This document shows, piece by piece, positions 47,831 to 59,600 of a DNA stretch of 64,000 bases. Both the position numbers and the translations under genes were made by a program. The first letter of the stretch is position 1; every line of letters starts with the position of its first letter. The notes under the pieces were generated by a model. It was not told where the DNA came from and searched no databases. It saw only the letters and a program-made list of their open reading frames with translations. This DNA comes from Epiperipatus broadwayi (lineage: Eukaryota; Onychophora; Udeonychophora; Euonychophora; Peripatidae): assembly GCA_028023455.1 (NCBI GenBank), contig JAQFVV010001022.1, positions 1-64,000 on the forward strand, written 5' to 3'.

Positions 47831-49304
47831 TAATACATAAGCAATTGGCTAAAAGCATTAGCATGAAGAATGTTTTTCTTTGTTTTAGCATAAATATGTA
47901 TAATATCACAAAATTTAAGTTCATTAATATATGTGAATATATTTACAAGGGATATCTTTATTAGCAATAGTTTGTGGTCATTCTTTAAGATAAATAACTC
48001 ATCATATAGATAATTGTCGATTTTTTTACATTTCTAACATAAAAACTATGACTCTGTCAATTTAAGTTTTTTTTTTTAAAATTGATGAGTTCTCAAAAAA
48101 AATAGAATAAGAGTACTATTTTTCATTCTTTAAGCTCATATGGTATCAACTCTAACTAAAAAAGCATCATAACTAAAATGTTTCACAAATTATAATGGAT
48201 TAGTACATTCAAATATGTGATAAGATCTTTTAGCCTTCAAAATGCTTGGTTTGCTTGGGTCCAAAGAATCAAACTGCATTTTTATCACTCACCCCACACA
48301 TTTTTATGATTCAAGAAAAAAGATCTGACAAAAGTACTTGTTATTGTACTGAAATTTCAGCTATTTAACTATTATATTTTTATTACACAAAAGCTCCTGG
48401 AAATAATGCTATGAATTCATATGCATATTATATTGGATTATCTTCATAGGTATGGTAACCAAAATTTTGAAGGTGGTCTTGCATTATAGTCCATTTGTGA
48501 ACTGCATTGTAAAACTGAATTGATAAGTCCATCTCTTTGATTAATAGACAGAGTGGAAATTAGATACTGGAAATCCCTGGGAAACAAGTACGGTGAGATT
48601 TCCTCTCTTTCTTTCCAGAATTATTTTGAAAAGGAAAAAAAGTTTTTTGTTTATTATATAAGACTAATCATAATTAAAATAGAAGTGTTTATCCTGAATA
48701 AGGTATTGAAAACAAATCTGATTTATAAGAACAACACTCTTAAGTCTTTACTAAATATTAATCATAATATATCACACACCTGATATAGTGAATCACTACA
48801 GTAAACAATATGAGATTTTAAAACAATAAAAATAAAAGCCATTTGAGGGTAAACTTTGCAAGGAAACAATTTAATTACTAATCATATTATAAAATATTTG
48901 TGATGTGTAAAATATTTAATAAATTTACTATAATTGACTACTTTTTTAAATTGATAATTTAAAGCAGTTATACTTTGATTTAGGTTCATAATTTATTAAT
49001 TTTTTCATTTGTGAAAACACATCAGTGGAGAACCTTTTAGATTGCAATTCTATGTCTTAATTCAATGTATTTCTTTTTAATTAATAATGATATTGGTACG
49101 AAGATCTGATTTTTTCATTCATGTTTTAATCTTCTATGATTAGCTGAAGATAACCTGATTAAAAATCACCATAACTCAGCAATAAAAGAATAAATCCATT
49201 CTTTTTTATGTTCTTTAGTAGTGCTAGTATTAATTCTTGCATACTCAACTAGCTTACTATGATATCCTTCATATACAAGAATATTCATACAATCTATAGC
49301 ATAT
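47831..49304. other. A+T-rich stretch, nothing recognised
   Basis: A 76-codon frame at 48553 (plus) has no known motif. No repeat or RNA is recognised. Confidence 0.45.
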
Positions 49305-49660
49305 ATATCATTAAAAATGAGTCAACACTTAGACAATCCCAATATCAATAACAATTAACAAATTCAAATTGTTGTCAATACAACTTTCTTTTAACAATAA
49401 AGGTGCAATCCCACCTTTATAAATGGTTAAATATACTTATATAGACACTAAAGATTGCTATTTGACCACAGAAATTGATTATTGATACAAAGACATTTAA
49501 ATAAACGTCTTTAATCAGGTAAATATAACCTATTCTGATTCCAGACTAATATATAACATTAAAAACCAGTCAACACTTTTAGAAAATCCCAATATAAAAA
49601 AAAAAAATCAACAATTTCAAACTGTTGTCAAGACAAACTCCTTTATATATATACAAAAAT
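49305..49660 (+). repeat. Repeat family D, two direct units about 245 bp apart
   Basis: ATATATCATTAAAAATGAGT and CAACACTTAGACAATCCCAA at 49305 are repeated, with changes, as ATATAACATTAAAAACCAGT and CAACACTTTTAGAAAATCCC at 49550. An inverted relative lies at 54490-54640. There is no open frame. Confidence 0.7.
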
Positions 49661-51119
49661 ATATAATCTATTATTAAGATGTTTAATACATTAATATACT
49701 TATGCATAAAGAATTTCATTGCAAAGTGATTAATTCATCCATCTATATATCCAAGTGAATCTTGTAAAAACTTTTTTAGTTATATATAAACTTAAAAATT
49801 TTTTCTTTCAGTTTTCCAATATATGGCCAAACCAGATAATAGATTACTAATGGGTATTTAACTATTCTTAATTACAGAGCAAAACAAGGAAGGGGAATAT
49901 AAATTTTCTCACCATCTGATATTGGCTAGTCTGGTAAATATAGTGATATCTGCTAAAAAAAAAAGAATAGATTTAAAAATGTCATTCATTATATTATTAA
50001 TTCATAGCTTGGAAAAAAATAAAAATATATATAAATATAAAAATACATACAAATATTGTTTTACATACTCTTCAGTTATATTCTAATTAAAACTAAAATT
50101 CAGCTTTTAAAAGCATGAAATTAAAATATAAACATATATCCTAAGAAAACTTTATAAATCATTGATTACATGTAACATCTGCTTTCTTATAATATTCTAC
50201 AATAATCCTATCAGCACTAGCAGCTCCACAATACTTTATAATGTTATATAAATCATTGCTGGTAATAATTCCTATGATAAAACAGAACTTATAGAAAGAC
50301 TTTTAGCTATAAGTTCTTCAAATAAGTGCTCATCCTTTTCACAAGTGGTCATGTTATTACTTGAAATTTTCTTTTTATTAATCTATATTATCAAAATGAT
50401 ATCTCCATTTTCTTGGCTGTTTTTTTAACTGTCTTTATTTTTTAAAACCTTTTTAGATAATTGATTAGGTATACCATATTCACAACTTAAATAGCCAATC
50501 ATCTTATCAGTTTCTCTTTTTAAATGCTTATTTCTATTTTTTTTTTATTCAATGCTAATCATTGTTCGGACTCTATTTCTTTAACTCGTGATATAAAACA
50601 TGTACAACAAATAAAAAAATAGCTTAAGATTATGGAATAAATTACAGAGATATAACAAATATGCTTTGAAAACAGTGACAATAATGTCTCACATTTTACT
50701 GAAATCAGAAAACATTTTAAAAATGTTTATACACATGACTAATAATTAGCTAGTGACGCTTATTGTTATATTTTATTATTTTCTGTTTCAGCCAAAGACA
50801 TTTGTTGATTTAGTTATTTCTAGATAACTATGTGGATTTCTGCCATTTCTCCCATATAGTATCCATTCTCAATTTGAATTCTTTCTGTAACTGTCAACAT
50901 TAATCAAATTTCAAATTTGGCTTTGATATCACATGGTTAATTTCATTAGTGTACAAACTTACAATATTTTTTAACAAGAATATATATATAACATTTTTAT
51001 CACTCGAGATAGAAGTAACCAAATTAAATTGATCACTAAATTTTAAAGCACTTACAGTTCTGTCATAATCAATGAACATACATTTTTATTTTTTCCCCAC
51101 ATAAATATTAACTTAAGTA
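49661..51119. other. A+T-rich stretch, nothing recognised
   Basis: Simple A/T-rich DNA. Confidence 0.45.
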
Positions 51120-51345
51120 GAAGAGATTTGAACTCAGACTTTCACACTCCCTATATCTATTTACTCCACTTTACATAACCAATACACATTACTACATACA
51201 TGTGAAAAAGATAAACAATCTCCAATATATATATTTCATGCTTAACCAGCAGTTGCACATGTATGTGGCAATGTTTATCAGTTGTATAAGATGAAATGGA
51301 TAGATAAAGGCAGCTTGAAAGTGAGTTCAAATCTCTTCAAATTAC
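51120..51345 (-). repeat. Hammerhead repeat family A, copy 3, core deleted
   Basis: Terminal inverted repeats are clear: GAAGAGATTTGAACTCAGAC and TTTCA at the left, TTGAAAGTGAGTTC and AAATCTCTTC at the right. On the minus strand CAACTG joins CTGGTTAAGCATGAAAT, so most of CTGATGA and part of stem II are missing. The downstream stem III and ATTGG remain. This copy cannot form a hammerhead. Confidence 0.7.
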
Positions 51346-52559
51346 ATTAAGTTCAGTGGAGACAATATACTTGTATTTAAATACTAATTATATTTCGAAT
51401 TTGTTTTTTATGATTGAAATTATTATACTGAAGTAGTGCATATGTACCTATAAGTATATTTTTAAACAAGAATACATACAACATTTTTATCATTGAAGAT
51501 AGAAAGAATTAGGTAAATTAAATTGATCAATAAATGATAAAATACTTATAGATTACTCATTATCATCAAATTTTCATTTTTAAATTTTTATCTTTTTTGG
51601 ACATCAATTTTAGTCAAATTTTAAATTCAGAAATAATGATTGAAATTATTATACTATAATATTGTATACATATCTAGGAAAAACAATGTATCTGGGATAA
51701 TACTCTTATAAGTACATAATAAACAACTTTTGCACTTATGAATTTTCATGTAAATCAAGATGGTGGCTCTTGGGGGGCCTGCCAAAAATATTTACAAAAA
51801 AATGCCTGGTAGTAAATATCATATTTAATATTTACATTTTATTTTTTATTATTGTTATTTTAAGAAATCATTGTGGAAAAAATTCATTACAATATTTACA
51901 GTTTATTTTCTTTTGGGGGGATTAACTTATTAACAGAAAAATAAAAAATATATAAATATAATATTTTTACATTATTCAGGTCAGTAGCAAGCAATCACAT
52001 CATGACCTAATATGCAAACTTTTTGGGAGGACAGGATCCTGTACCTTGTGAAATCGTCCACTGCATCATGTTTTGTCACATAAAAGTCCCAAATTTTATC
52101 AATTTACCAAAAAAAAAAAAAAAAAAAATCTGCTCACAAAAAAAAAAAAACCACCCACACACTAAATTGAACCAAAGTATGATAATGTTATGAGCACCTA
52201 ACTGCTTCCCACATTATAAGTAAAAGAAGAAAAAAAAGAAATAAAGCTTCATAATGAAATTTATTGGAATTTATTCCCTTTTTTAAATTTAACAAGTTTA
52301 TTAATTTTGTTTTAATTTAACAACTAACACATTTAATTTAACAACTAACACACCTTCAGTAGATTATAGGGCCTTGAAACTCTACATTTATCAAAAATGT
52401 GAGTTGCCATTTTGGTTTACTTAAAAACGCACAGGTACCCAAAATTTTTATCACTAATTATGGAGACTACTGCAAAAATGTTTGCCATTCTAGTATTCAT
52501 TATATCTAACCATTTAAAAAAAAAATCAAGTCAGATGTCACATGACCTATTTTAATAAG
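51346..52559. other. A+T-rich stretch, nothing recognised
   Basis: It contains A-runs at 52111-52129 and 52139-52151 and a TTAATTTAACAACTAACACA direct duplication near 52316-52350. Confidence 0.45.
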
Positions 52560-52873
52560 TTTATATTTACAAATATTATACACCTGAGTCTCATTTTATG
52601 GTAGATAGGTTCCTCAGAAAATGTGCACAAAAGAAATTGCACAAAAATAGACTTACCTACTGTAATTTTCAAAAATCGCATAAAAGCAAAGCAACAATGT
52701 AAAATTACTTTAAAATTTGCATAAAAAAATAAGGAAATAAAATATGTAATAAAAAATTTCAAATTTAAAAAAAATTGATACAAGACAAACTTTTACCTTT
52801 TTTATTAACAACAGTATTTAATTTTATTGAAAACAATATATTTTTATGTGTAATTTACGCTATTTTACATTTT
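52560..52873 (-). mobile_element. Possible pogo/Tigger 3' part
   Basis: The minus strand ends with TTTGTGCACATTTTCTGAGG and AACCTATCTACC, then ATAAAATGAGACTCAGGTGT, a composition seen at the ends of Tigger-type elements. It lies on the far side of the RTE-derived insertion from the Tigger-like coding fragment. The assignment is tentative because no matching left terminal repeat was found. Confidence 0.35.
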
Positions 52874-52884
52874 TTCATACATGT

Positions 52885-53350
52885 CATCATCATCATCATC
52901 ATTATCAACCATTATCAATCCACTGCAGGATGAAGGTCTCTCCAAGTTTAATCCATCTTCTCCGATCTTTAGCTTCTCTTCTCCACATCACCCCTACACA
53001 TTTTCTTATTTCATCCATCCATCTTCATAATTGTATAATTGGGAAAAATCTTTATCATTTACACAAACATTCATTCTGCCTTATCAGGCACTGAGAAGAA
53101 AGACCATGGTGTTTCTTGATCTTAAACTCAGAGGTAAAAAGCGAATAAACTCACCATGCTGGCTAATGCGTGTTGGTGAGCAGCCCATCCATGTTCGTAT
53201 ACTATATGAATAAACATATAGTAATAACAGCTGCAACGACAAGAACGTATGGAGTGGACATTAGGAATTTGCCCTGCTCAGTTCCTTTAAGGCCTCCAAG
53301 AGGAATCAAAGGGTCTCCTTTCAGTTAATAGCAAACTCCTTTCTGCAGCC
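52885..53350 (-). mobile_element. Internally deleted RTE copy (non-autonomous) with target duplication
   Basis: Minus-strand order: 53350-53026 matches the RTE 5' UTR (28318-28632), and 53025-52885 matches the last 140 bp of the RTE plus its (TGA)n tail (31440-31588). About 2.8 kb of coding sequence is missing. The joint is near 53024-53028. The element is flanked by an exact 11-bp duplication TTCATACATGT (52874-52884 and 53351-53361), so it inserted as the short form or was shortened afterwards. Having both ends with a clean duplication means it moved by target-primed reverse transcription. Confidence 0.88.
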
Positions 53351-53361
53351 TTCATACATGT

Positions 53362-53625
53362 ACAGTATTTTAATCATTATTGCTATTTGACAATATGCAG
53401 GTTCATTTGTGAATTGGTAGGACATCAGATTCATCATAAAAAGAAATACAACTAGTGCCAACTTCATTTTTTTAATTGCTCTTATAGTGGATTCGCCCAA
53501 ACTAAAATGTTTTCCAATTGCTGTTGATTCTTCCCATTTCACTAAGCGATCTAAAATTGAAATTTTTGTTTCCAAAGAAATTCATTTTCTTGGGTGTTTT
53601 TTCCTCTCCATTAGGGTAAATTAAA
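53362..53625 (-). pseudogene. pogo/Tigger transposase N-terminus, broken
   Basis: From an ATG at about 53612 the minus strand reads MERKKHPRK, a stop, then ISLETKISILDRLVKWEEST and AIGKHFSLGESTIRAIKK. The last part is the first helix-turn-helix of the pogo/Tigger (CENP-B-like) DNA-binding domain: K--ILDR---GE---IG--F-L-ESTIR-I-K. The frame runs into unrelated residues and is cut by the RTE-derived insertion. The family moves by a DDE transposase, of which nothing remains here. Confidence 0.6.
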
Positions 53626-54479
53626 AGTTTAAAATAAAAATTTAGACTTATGATAATAAAAAAAACATCTACTCATCACTGTTGGGCAAAATTTAATTAA
53701 AACTAACAATTAAAAATTAAATTCTTAGATTATCTTTAGTTTTTTAATTTTTAATTCCATTTAAAAATCAAATTTCATTGTTTCACATCACATTAATTTC
53801 AGATCACATTACATAATTTTTAAATTGTTAATTACAATTAAAAATCACATTTTAATTTTTAATAGTCAAATTTAATTGTGCCCACTGCTGTTACTCACCT
53901 TTTAAAAATAAACTTGCAGACATTAAAAGATTAATTGATTACGTACTCTTTTTTTAAAAAGCAAAAATAAAATGTGATTTAAATTTCAAAAACAACAACA
54001 TGCAAAATATAGGCATTTTATAACGTTTGAACAGATTTACATCATAATCTTTTAAAATTTAATGTGTGTATAGAAAATGGGGAAATCCTGATTTTAAGTC
54101 AATTATGAACTTCTTTATTGTATAAAATTTATTACAGTGCTATTATAAAGTGCTGAAAGTATTGAAATTATTAGATGGAAGTTGAACTCTGATAATATGT
54201 TATTACTTTAAATGTGATGTGTGAGTGTGCAAAATTTATAATATTTCAAGTAATAGAGGATTATGAATTGCATTAAAAAAACCCACATAAAATGAGAACC
54301 AGATGTATATAGCTTATACAAAGCTATACAAAGCTTACAAAAAAAAAAGTTATACTAAGCTTAATGTTATAATTGATTATTTATTAATCTGTATTCAAAA
54401 TAATTTTTTTTACATGTTTAAGGAGATTTATTTAAACTTCTTTGTATCAATAATTTCAATCTTCATGATCAAGTTGCAA
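53626..54479. other. A+T-rich stretch, nothing recognised
   Basis: Repeated TTAATTTTTAATT/AATTAAAAATTAAA words occur at 53695-53880, which is low-complexity. Confidence 0.45.
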
Positions 54480-54640
54480 TCTTTAGTGTCTATATAAATA
54501 TATTGGACCATAAATAAAGGTAGGATTTTACCCTTTATTGTGAAGAGAGGATTGCTGTGACAACAGATTGTTGATTGTTATTGATATTGGAATTGTCTAA
54601 GTGTTGACTGGTTTTAATGATCTAACTATTTGTATAAATT
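54480..54640 (-). repeat. Repeat family D, inverted single unit
   Basis: The minus strand matches 49320-49460: GTCAACACTTAGACAATTCC, then AATATCAATAACAATCAACA, TGTTGTCA, CAATAAAGG...CCTTTAT and TATAGACACTAAAGATTGC. It is better preserved than either unit at 49 kb. Confidence 0.75.
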
Positions 54641-55599
54641 TTAATTTATTAAGAAAAAAATATCCATTCCATTCTAATAACTATTTACTACAGAAGCGTT
54701 TATTATGATAGAACTCACTGTATCGTTTTTATGTTAACTGCTTTTTTTTTAAATAGAAAAATGGAAAGATTTTTGCTTATAATAGACTTTTCTAAAGATA
54801 TTTTACATATTTATAGAGGGTATATGTATGAATGAGTGTGAATCTTGTTTATTATACAATCTATTCATAGATGATTCTTAACATTGCACTGTCATAAAAA
54901 ATAAATGGAAATATGTCTGATCAAAACAGGCAATATAATTAAATAGAGACTTTATACTCCAATGACCTTAGGAAAAAAATCAGAGAATCAAATATTGAGT
55001 TTGCCTTTTTATCTACCTTAAGGGTAACTAACTCCTTCCCATTTACTATTTATGGATGTCAGTAAATATGATACAAATATGTTTAATATATAAAAATATT
55101 TTTTTTATAAAAAGTAACCACATTTTAGTGGTAGGGTCAAGCCACATATAAATATATTATGAGTAAATCTCATTGCGTTATTTAATATACTGTGAAACAA
55201 AGAAAGTATAAACTTAAAAGTGAATTTCAAAAAATCAATTTAAATCCTTAATAATATTTTCTAGTTCAAGAAGCAAAATAATACTTTATCATAAGTGTCT
55301 AAATATATATCAGGCAATTATAACATTTAAATAACTTTATTTGGAAAATTCTCATTACTTTTGGCTTATTTTGTCAGATAGCAGATAAATTATTCTAATT
55401 TTTAAATCAAACAAGCAAAGAAAGCACTTGGGCAAATAATTATTTATCGTTGATTATAAATAATATTTAGGTAAAAATAAAAGATCATTTCATTTATTCA
55501 TGCATAAAGTTTTCTGCGCATTGAAAAAAAAATAATAAAGGAGAAAAATCAATTATATTTAAAACAAAATAAAAAATCAAGGGGAAAAAAATAGGATGC
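54641..55599. other. A+T-rich stretch, nothing recognised
   Basis: No feature could be supported. Confidence 0.45.
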
Positions 55600-55760
55600 T
55601 TCAAGTCTTAATCTTGCTAGTGACTGACAACTCGTCGACGTTTCTCTTTGATAAAACTTGCCAATGTTTGCTACCATCCCCACTCTCAAACATATCTCAT
55701 TGCTGAACATTCCAAATCTTATTTTGCACTTCAACGCCCAACTTTTTAAGATGATGAAAA
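55600..55760 (-). pseudogene. Unidentified coding-like fragment
   Basis: This island has more balanced base composition. One minus-strand frame reads KKLGVEVQNKIWNVQQ, one TGA, then DMFESGDGSKHWQVLSKRNV and DELSVTSKIKT before a stop, and looks more protein-like than the longer open frame (55549-55776) that overlaps it. I do not recognise the family. It may be a processed pseudogene or a piece of a decayed element. Confidence 0.25.
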
Positions 55761-55769
55761 ATATTTTAT

Positions 55770-57019
55770 ACCCCATTTCTTTATTTTATTTATAAACTGG
55801 AAAAGTAAAAAATGTCAGTTCTGTACCAGCAGTTGATAACACTCACAAAACTGAATCCATAGCAGAAATATATCAATTATTAAATAACGGTGATTGAAAG
55901 TTAAGAAGAAATAAATTAATCAAAAATAAAATTATCTCATCAAACTTTTTCAGCGGATATATTAAAAAATATTATAAGAGTAATAATCTGAATGCATTTC
56001 TTCAGTCTGTATATTCGATTAAGCAAAGCACAAGGTATGGAAGTGCAAATTTAAATATAAATCCATTTATTAAATAGAGAGAGTCTTCTTAAGTAAACAA
56101 GCACAAAGTCATTGCACATTAAATAATATGATAATCCATATAAGGTCATAGATAATATTGTTTATTATTAATTAATAGACTAAGGACTAATATTTGTAAA
56201 TATATTTTCCTCTAACTTAACTCCAAAAAGTCTAAATAGTTAAAACGATGATTAAATTTTTAAAATATATATATTTTTTTATTTACAGATTCCAATGAAA
56301 TTTAAGGCAGATAATATTCTTTAGAATCTTTAAAAAAAAATTGTAGTAAACTGTCATATAGATTCGTGTATATATGTAGGTAAGTTTAATAGAACAGGTG
56401 GATGGTGACAAGATATTTTGGAAAAGATCAGTCAAGCAAAAACAGAAAAAATGACATTGACTAAAAGACATTGAAAAATAATGGTATTGAAGCTGTAAAT
56501 TAAAATAGCAATTATAATTATTATTTTTTTTTTGCACACATGGATCAACGATCATAAATACTTTGCAAAATTCAGAATAACTTCTATAAAAGAATAGAGA
56601 TGCACCCATGCTCAAAGCAATGACAATTAATAAATTATATTATAGTTATGAGTCAGAATAAAAAAAGTTCATATTACGCAAGCACAAACAAGTGCAGATT
56701 GTTGGACAGATCATACATTGATACACTTTAAAATTAAAATGATAGTTGCACTAAAAATTAGATCTTATTACATTTATATCCACAACAAAATTGATGTCTT
56801 GTCTTTACAAACACCTAATATATGTAGTAAATTTCAATAGCAATTAATAACTAAATTTGCTAATTTGAACAACCAGGATTGTCTATTATTGAAGTTTTGA
56901 ATTATCTTCTAAAAATAACTGATAAATACAAAAAAATCTATTATTGGGTTCACTAGAAAAGAATCATAACTGGTTTTCTGCAATAATTTTATTATTAATA
57001 AATTTGACTAAGAGGAAAC
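55770..57019. other. A+T-rich stretch, nothing recognised
   Basis: A 110-codon minus-strand frame (56283-56615) is rich in F, Y, S and I with no motif. It is consistent with A+T-rich non-coding DNA. Confidence 0.4.
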
Positions 57020-57750
57020 ATGTGGCATTTTTTACTTGACAGAATAATAAATTAAATGTGGAACTTCAGAATAAATATAGAGATCTGAAGACAGAAGTTC
57101 AATGTCTGACAGGAAGACTTAAAATAATTGGTGGATTAAAACTGCAAAAAAAGATACAAATATTTTCTAATTATGGTCACTATAGACATTTTTTAATGCA
57201 GTGAAAATAACATATAGACTGAGAAACAGTAACACAATTCTGATAGATTCAACAATGGCACTCTCGTATATACTGACAATGATATTTTGATAGAAGGAAT
57301 GAAATATTTTGATCATCTTTTGATTAATAATATATGAATTTGAGATGACGACTTTTAATGATATATCTAATTTGCCTAAGATGTGGGCAAAAACAAACCA
57401 TCTTAATGAAGTCAAAATAGTTCCTTGCACTCTTAAAGCTGGAATGGCTGCAAGTCCTAATAAAATATCTGGAAAAATTTTAAAATACAATGTTAGCTCC
57501 AAAAATATTGGAATTTTTTAGAAATATATAACTCATGAATTTGTACTGCCTGATATTAAGAATCCCTTTATTGTTCTAATTTTTAAAAATAAAGCAAATA
57601 CCCAATATTTCAGCAGTTATTATAAAACACCATTATGATTCACAAAGAAAAGTATAATTTCAAGAATTTTGTTGAATAAGTTGATTGCAATTATAAATGA
57701 TTGATAACCAAAGATTTAATATGGTTTTAGAGCATCAAAAAGCATTCTAA
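57020..57750 (+). pseudogene. Older LINE, RT N-terminal part (left of nested insertion)
   Basis: Forward frames give KLNVELQNKYRDLKTEVQCL (linker before RT) near 57050, EVKIVPCTLKAGMAASPNKI with SGKILKYN (for EV--AI--LK-GKA-GPDGIPAEILKY) near 57405-57490, LPDIKNPFIVLIFKNKANTQ (for W---IIVPIFKKGD) near 57545, IISRILLNKLIAIINDW near 57650, and a GFRASKS-like block up to 57750. This is the standard order of a LINE reverse transcriptase. Many stops occur. The reading is interrupted exactly at the 12-bp duplication and resumes at 59352. Confidence 0.72.
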
Positions 57751-57762
57751 ACATAGTTTTTA
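57751..57762. repeat. Target-site duplication, left copy
   Basis: ACATAGTTTTTA is identical to 59340-59351. Together they bracket the L1/Tx1-like insertion. Confidence 0.85.
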
Positions 57763-59339
57763 CATTTCAAAACCAAATTTATTCACATACAAGTAAAATA
57801 CAAAAAAAGACAATAAGTATACAGAGTTAAATGAAGTACCACGATTACATAAGGTGCCCAAAAACAAGGCAATAGAATCAATAAGTATACAGAGCTAAAT
57901 CAAATATAGAGATTAGATATGTATATATAGAGTTAAGTAGATTTCAAAGATTACATATGGAGCCAGAAGACAAGGCAATAGGATTCACAGGATTAAACTA
58001 TAGCCTGCTCTGCCCCTAGGTCTGATCAACCAACCAGGGTTGACAAGTCTGTTTGTGATCTTCACTGATGTTGTGCATGGTATTAAAAAAAAGTTCATCA
58101 ATGGAATAGCCAATCCCCTTATCAAAAATAACCCTGCATCTGACTGACCAAATAGAAAAGTTTATAAAGGTAGCAAGCCTAATTGGTCCAAAGCATCCCT
58201 TTTGGAGTGCAGTCGTGAGAAGAATGTTGGCAAGATCCACATTATTAATCCATTGTAAAGCCAGGTTTCAGAAGTAAATCCATGATCCACATTGATCCAA
58301 AAATGTAAACAATGGTCCCCTCCTGCTTGAGGCATAGAAGAAAAATAGAGTCAATATTATAACCCCTTTGATAGCAAAGGAAGGACCCCATAGGAAGAGC
58401 CCCAAGAGTGACTTTCAGCAGAAAGTCAACTTGGGACTATGCTTAAGAAATTTAGTCAATTTTTGAACTGGGGTATTCCAATAGGAATCAAGTTAGTAGT
58501 CTTGGTTTTACCAGTAAAAACCAGATGGTAGACCTCCCAGTAAGACAACTTGTTATTGAAAAGGTAACCAGAAGTTTTGATGTTTTGAATAATCTCCTTA
58601 ATTTGATGTTGTAGCCACATTCACCGCTGCTTAGGTGAATGCCGATCAGTGGGATCAACCTCCTCCATAGAAACTAGGCATTCCATGTTGGGGTTATCTT
58701 TAAATATTTTATATAGCACATTGTGAGTCTGTTGTATATAAAAGATTCTAAGAGAATGAAGAGAAAGGGCATTAAGGAGTCTAGGTTTCTGTAGTATATT
58801 CAGGCTGATGACCGGGACCTTGCCCCCACAGCACAATTTCCTGAATATTGTCTCAATCTTAGTAATGAATAAATTTGTTGGGGAAAAACCAGCCAGGTAA
58901 TATAATATTTTTGGCAGTACCATGGCATTCAATAGGGTGACTTTCCCCAAGAGAGAGAGGTAAACTTTAGACAGGGATGTAACAATGCAGTGAATCTTGG
59001 TAAGCAAGAAATTTTGTAATTCCCTCCTCATGTTAGATGGGAGGGGGGGAGCCAAATAGAAACCAAGAAATTTTTGAGGGGGAGCTTCAAAACCACCTGG
59101 TATCTGTTTGCCTGGAAAAATGGACCATATGGCTGACTTCCTTCTATTGATTCTGAGATCAAAATAATGAACAAATTGGTCCAAGAGTTCTTCAAGCCTA
59201 ATTAATTCATCCTGGGATGAGAGAAATACAATCACATTGTCCATATAGGAGATATGACATATGTTCTCATTCAGCATAAAGTTAATGTAGGCAATGAAGA
59301 AAAGTGCACTCAATAGTGATCATTGGGGGATGAAAACAT
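57763..59339 (-). mobile_element. 5'-truncated L1/Tx1-like LINE insertion
   Basis: The minus-strand reading starts inside the RT at a block for RQGCPLS-LLFI (PQ, stop, SLLSALFFIAYINFML at about 59330) and continues with ISYMDNVIVFLSS (motif C, YADD changed to YMDN), LLGKVTLLNAMVLPKILYYL and CCGGKVPVISLNILQKPRL. The frame 59313-58621 is open for 230 codons. Further fragments (SYWEVYHLVFTG; ANILLTTALQKGCFGPIRLA at 58230-58170) follow. The 3' UTR (about 58010-57763) has imperfect repeats of about 68 bp sharing AATAAGTATACAGAG (57812, 57880). Truncation at the 5' side and a flanking 12-bp duplication are the marks of target-primed reverse transcription. Confidence 0.82.
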
Positions 59340-59351
59340 ACATAGTTTTTA
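59340..59351. repeat. Target-site duplication, right copy
   Basis: ACATAGTTTTTA is the exact partner of 57751-57762. Confidence 0.85.
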
Positions 59352-59600
59352 TTGCCAGGAAAATGCAAAAAAAGTATTGAGAACAAAAAAATGATTTATA
59401 TATTATCATTATTAATTTGGTCAAAGCATTTGATTCAGTTAAATCACATTATTTAAAATTAATTGGTTGTCCACTAAAATTTATTTAAATTTTTAGGGGA
59501 ATATGATGTCAGATTTGGATGTATTCTACTTTCAATTTTAACATAATCCTCCTTAAATAAATATTTCAATAATTATTGATAAACATTTTTTAGACTAGAC
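59352..59600 (+). pseudogene. Older LINE, RT continuation (right of nested insertion)
   Basis: ARKMQKK, a stop, EQKNDLYIIIINLVKAFDSV and KSHYLKLIGCPLKFI directly continue the block lost at 57750: TARQMQEK-REQ--LY--F-DLTKAFD-V---L---L---GCP-KF in related LINEs, so RT motif A (KAFDSV) lies here. Fusing the two sides across the duplication restores a continuous domain order, which shows the split was made by the nested element. Confidence 0.72.

Noticed and set aside
56283-56615. 110-codon minus-strand frame rich in Y, F and S
   Set aside because: There is no motif or homology recognised, and the length is not remarkable in A+T-rich DNA read on this strand.
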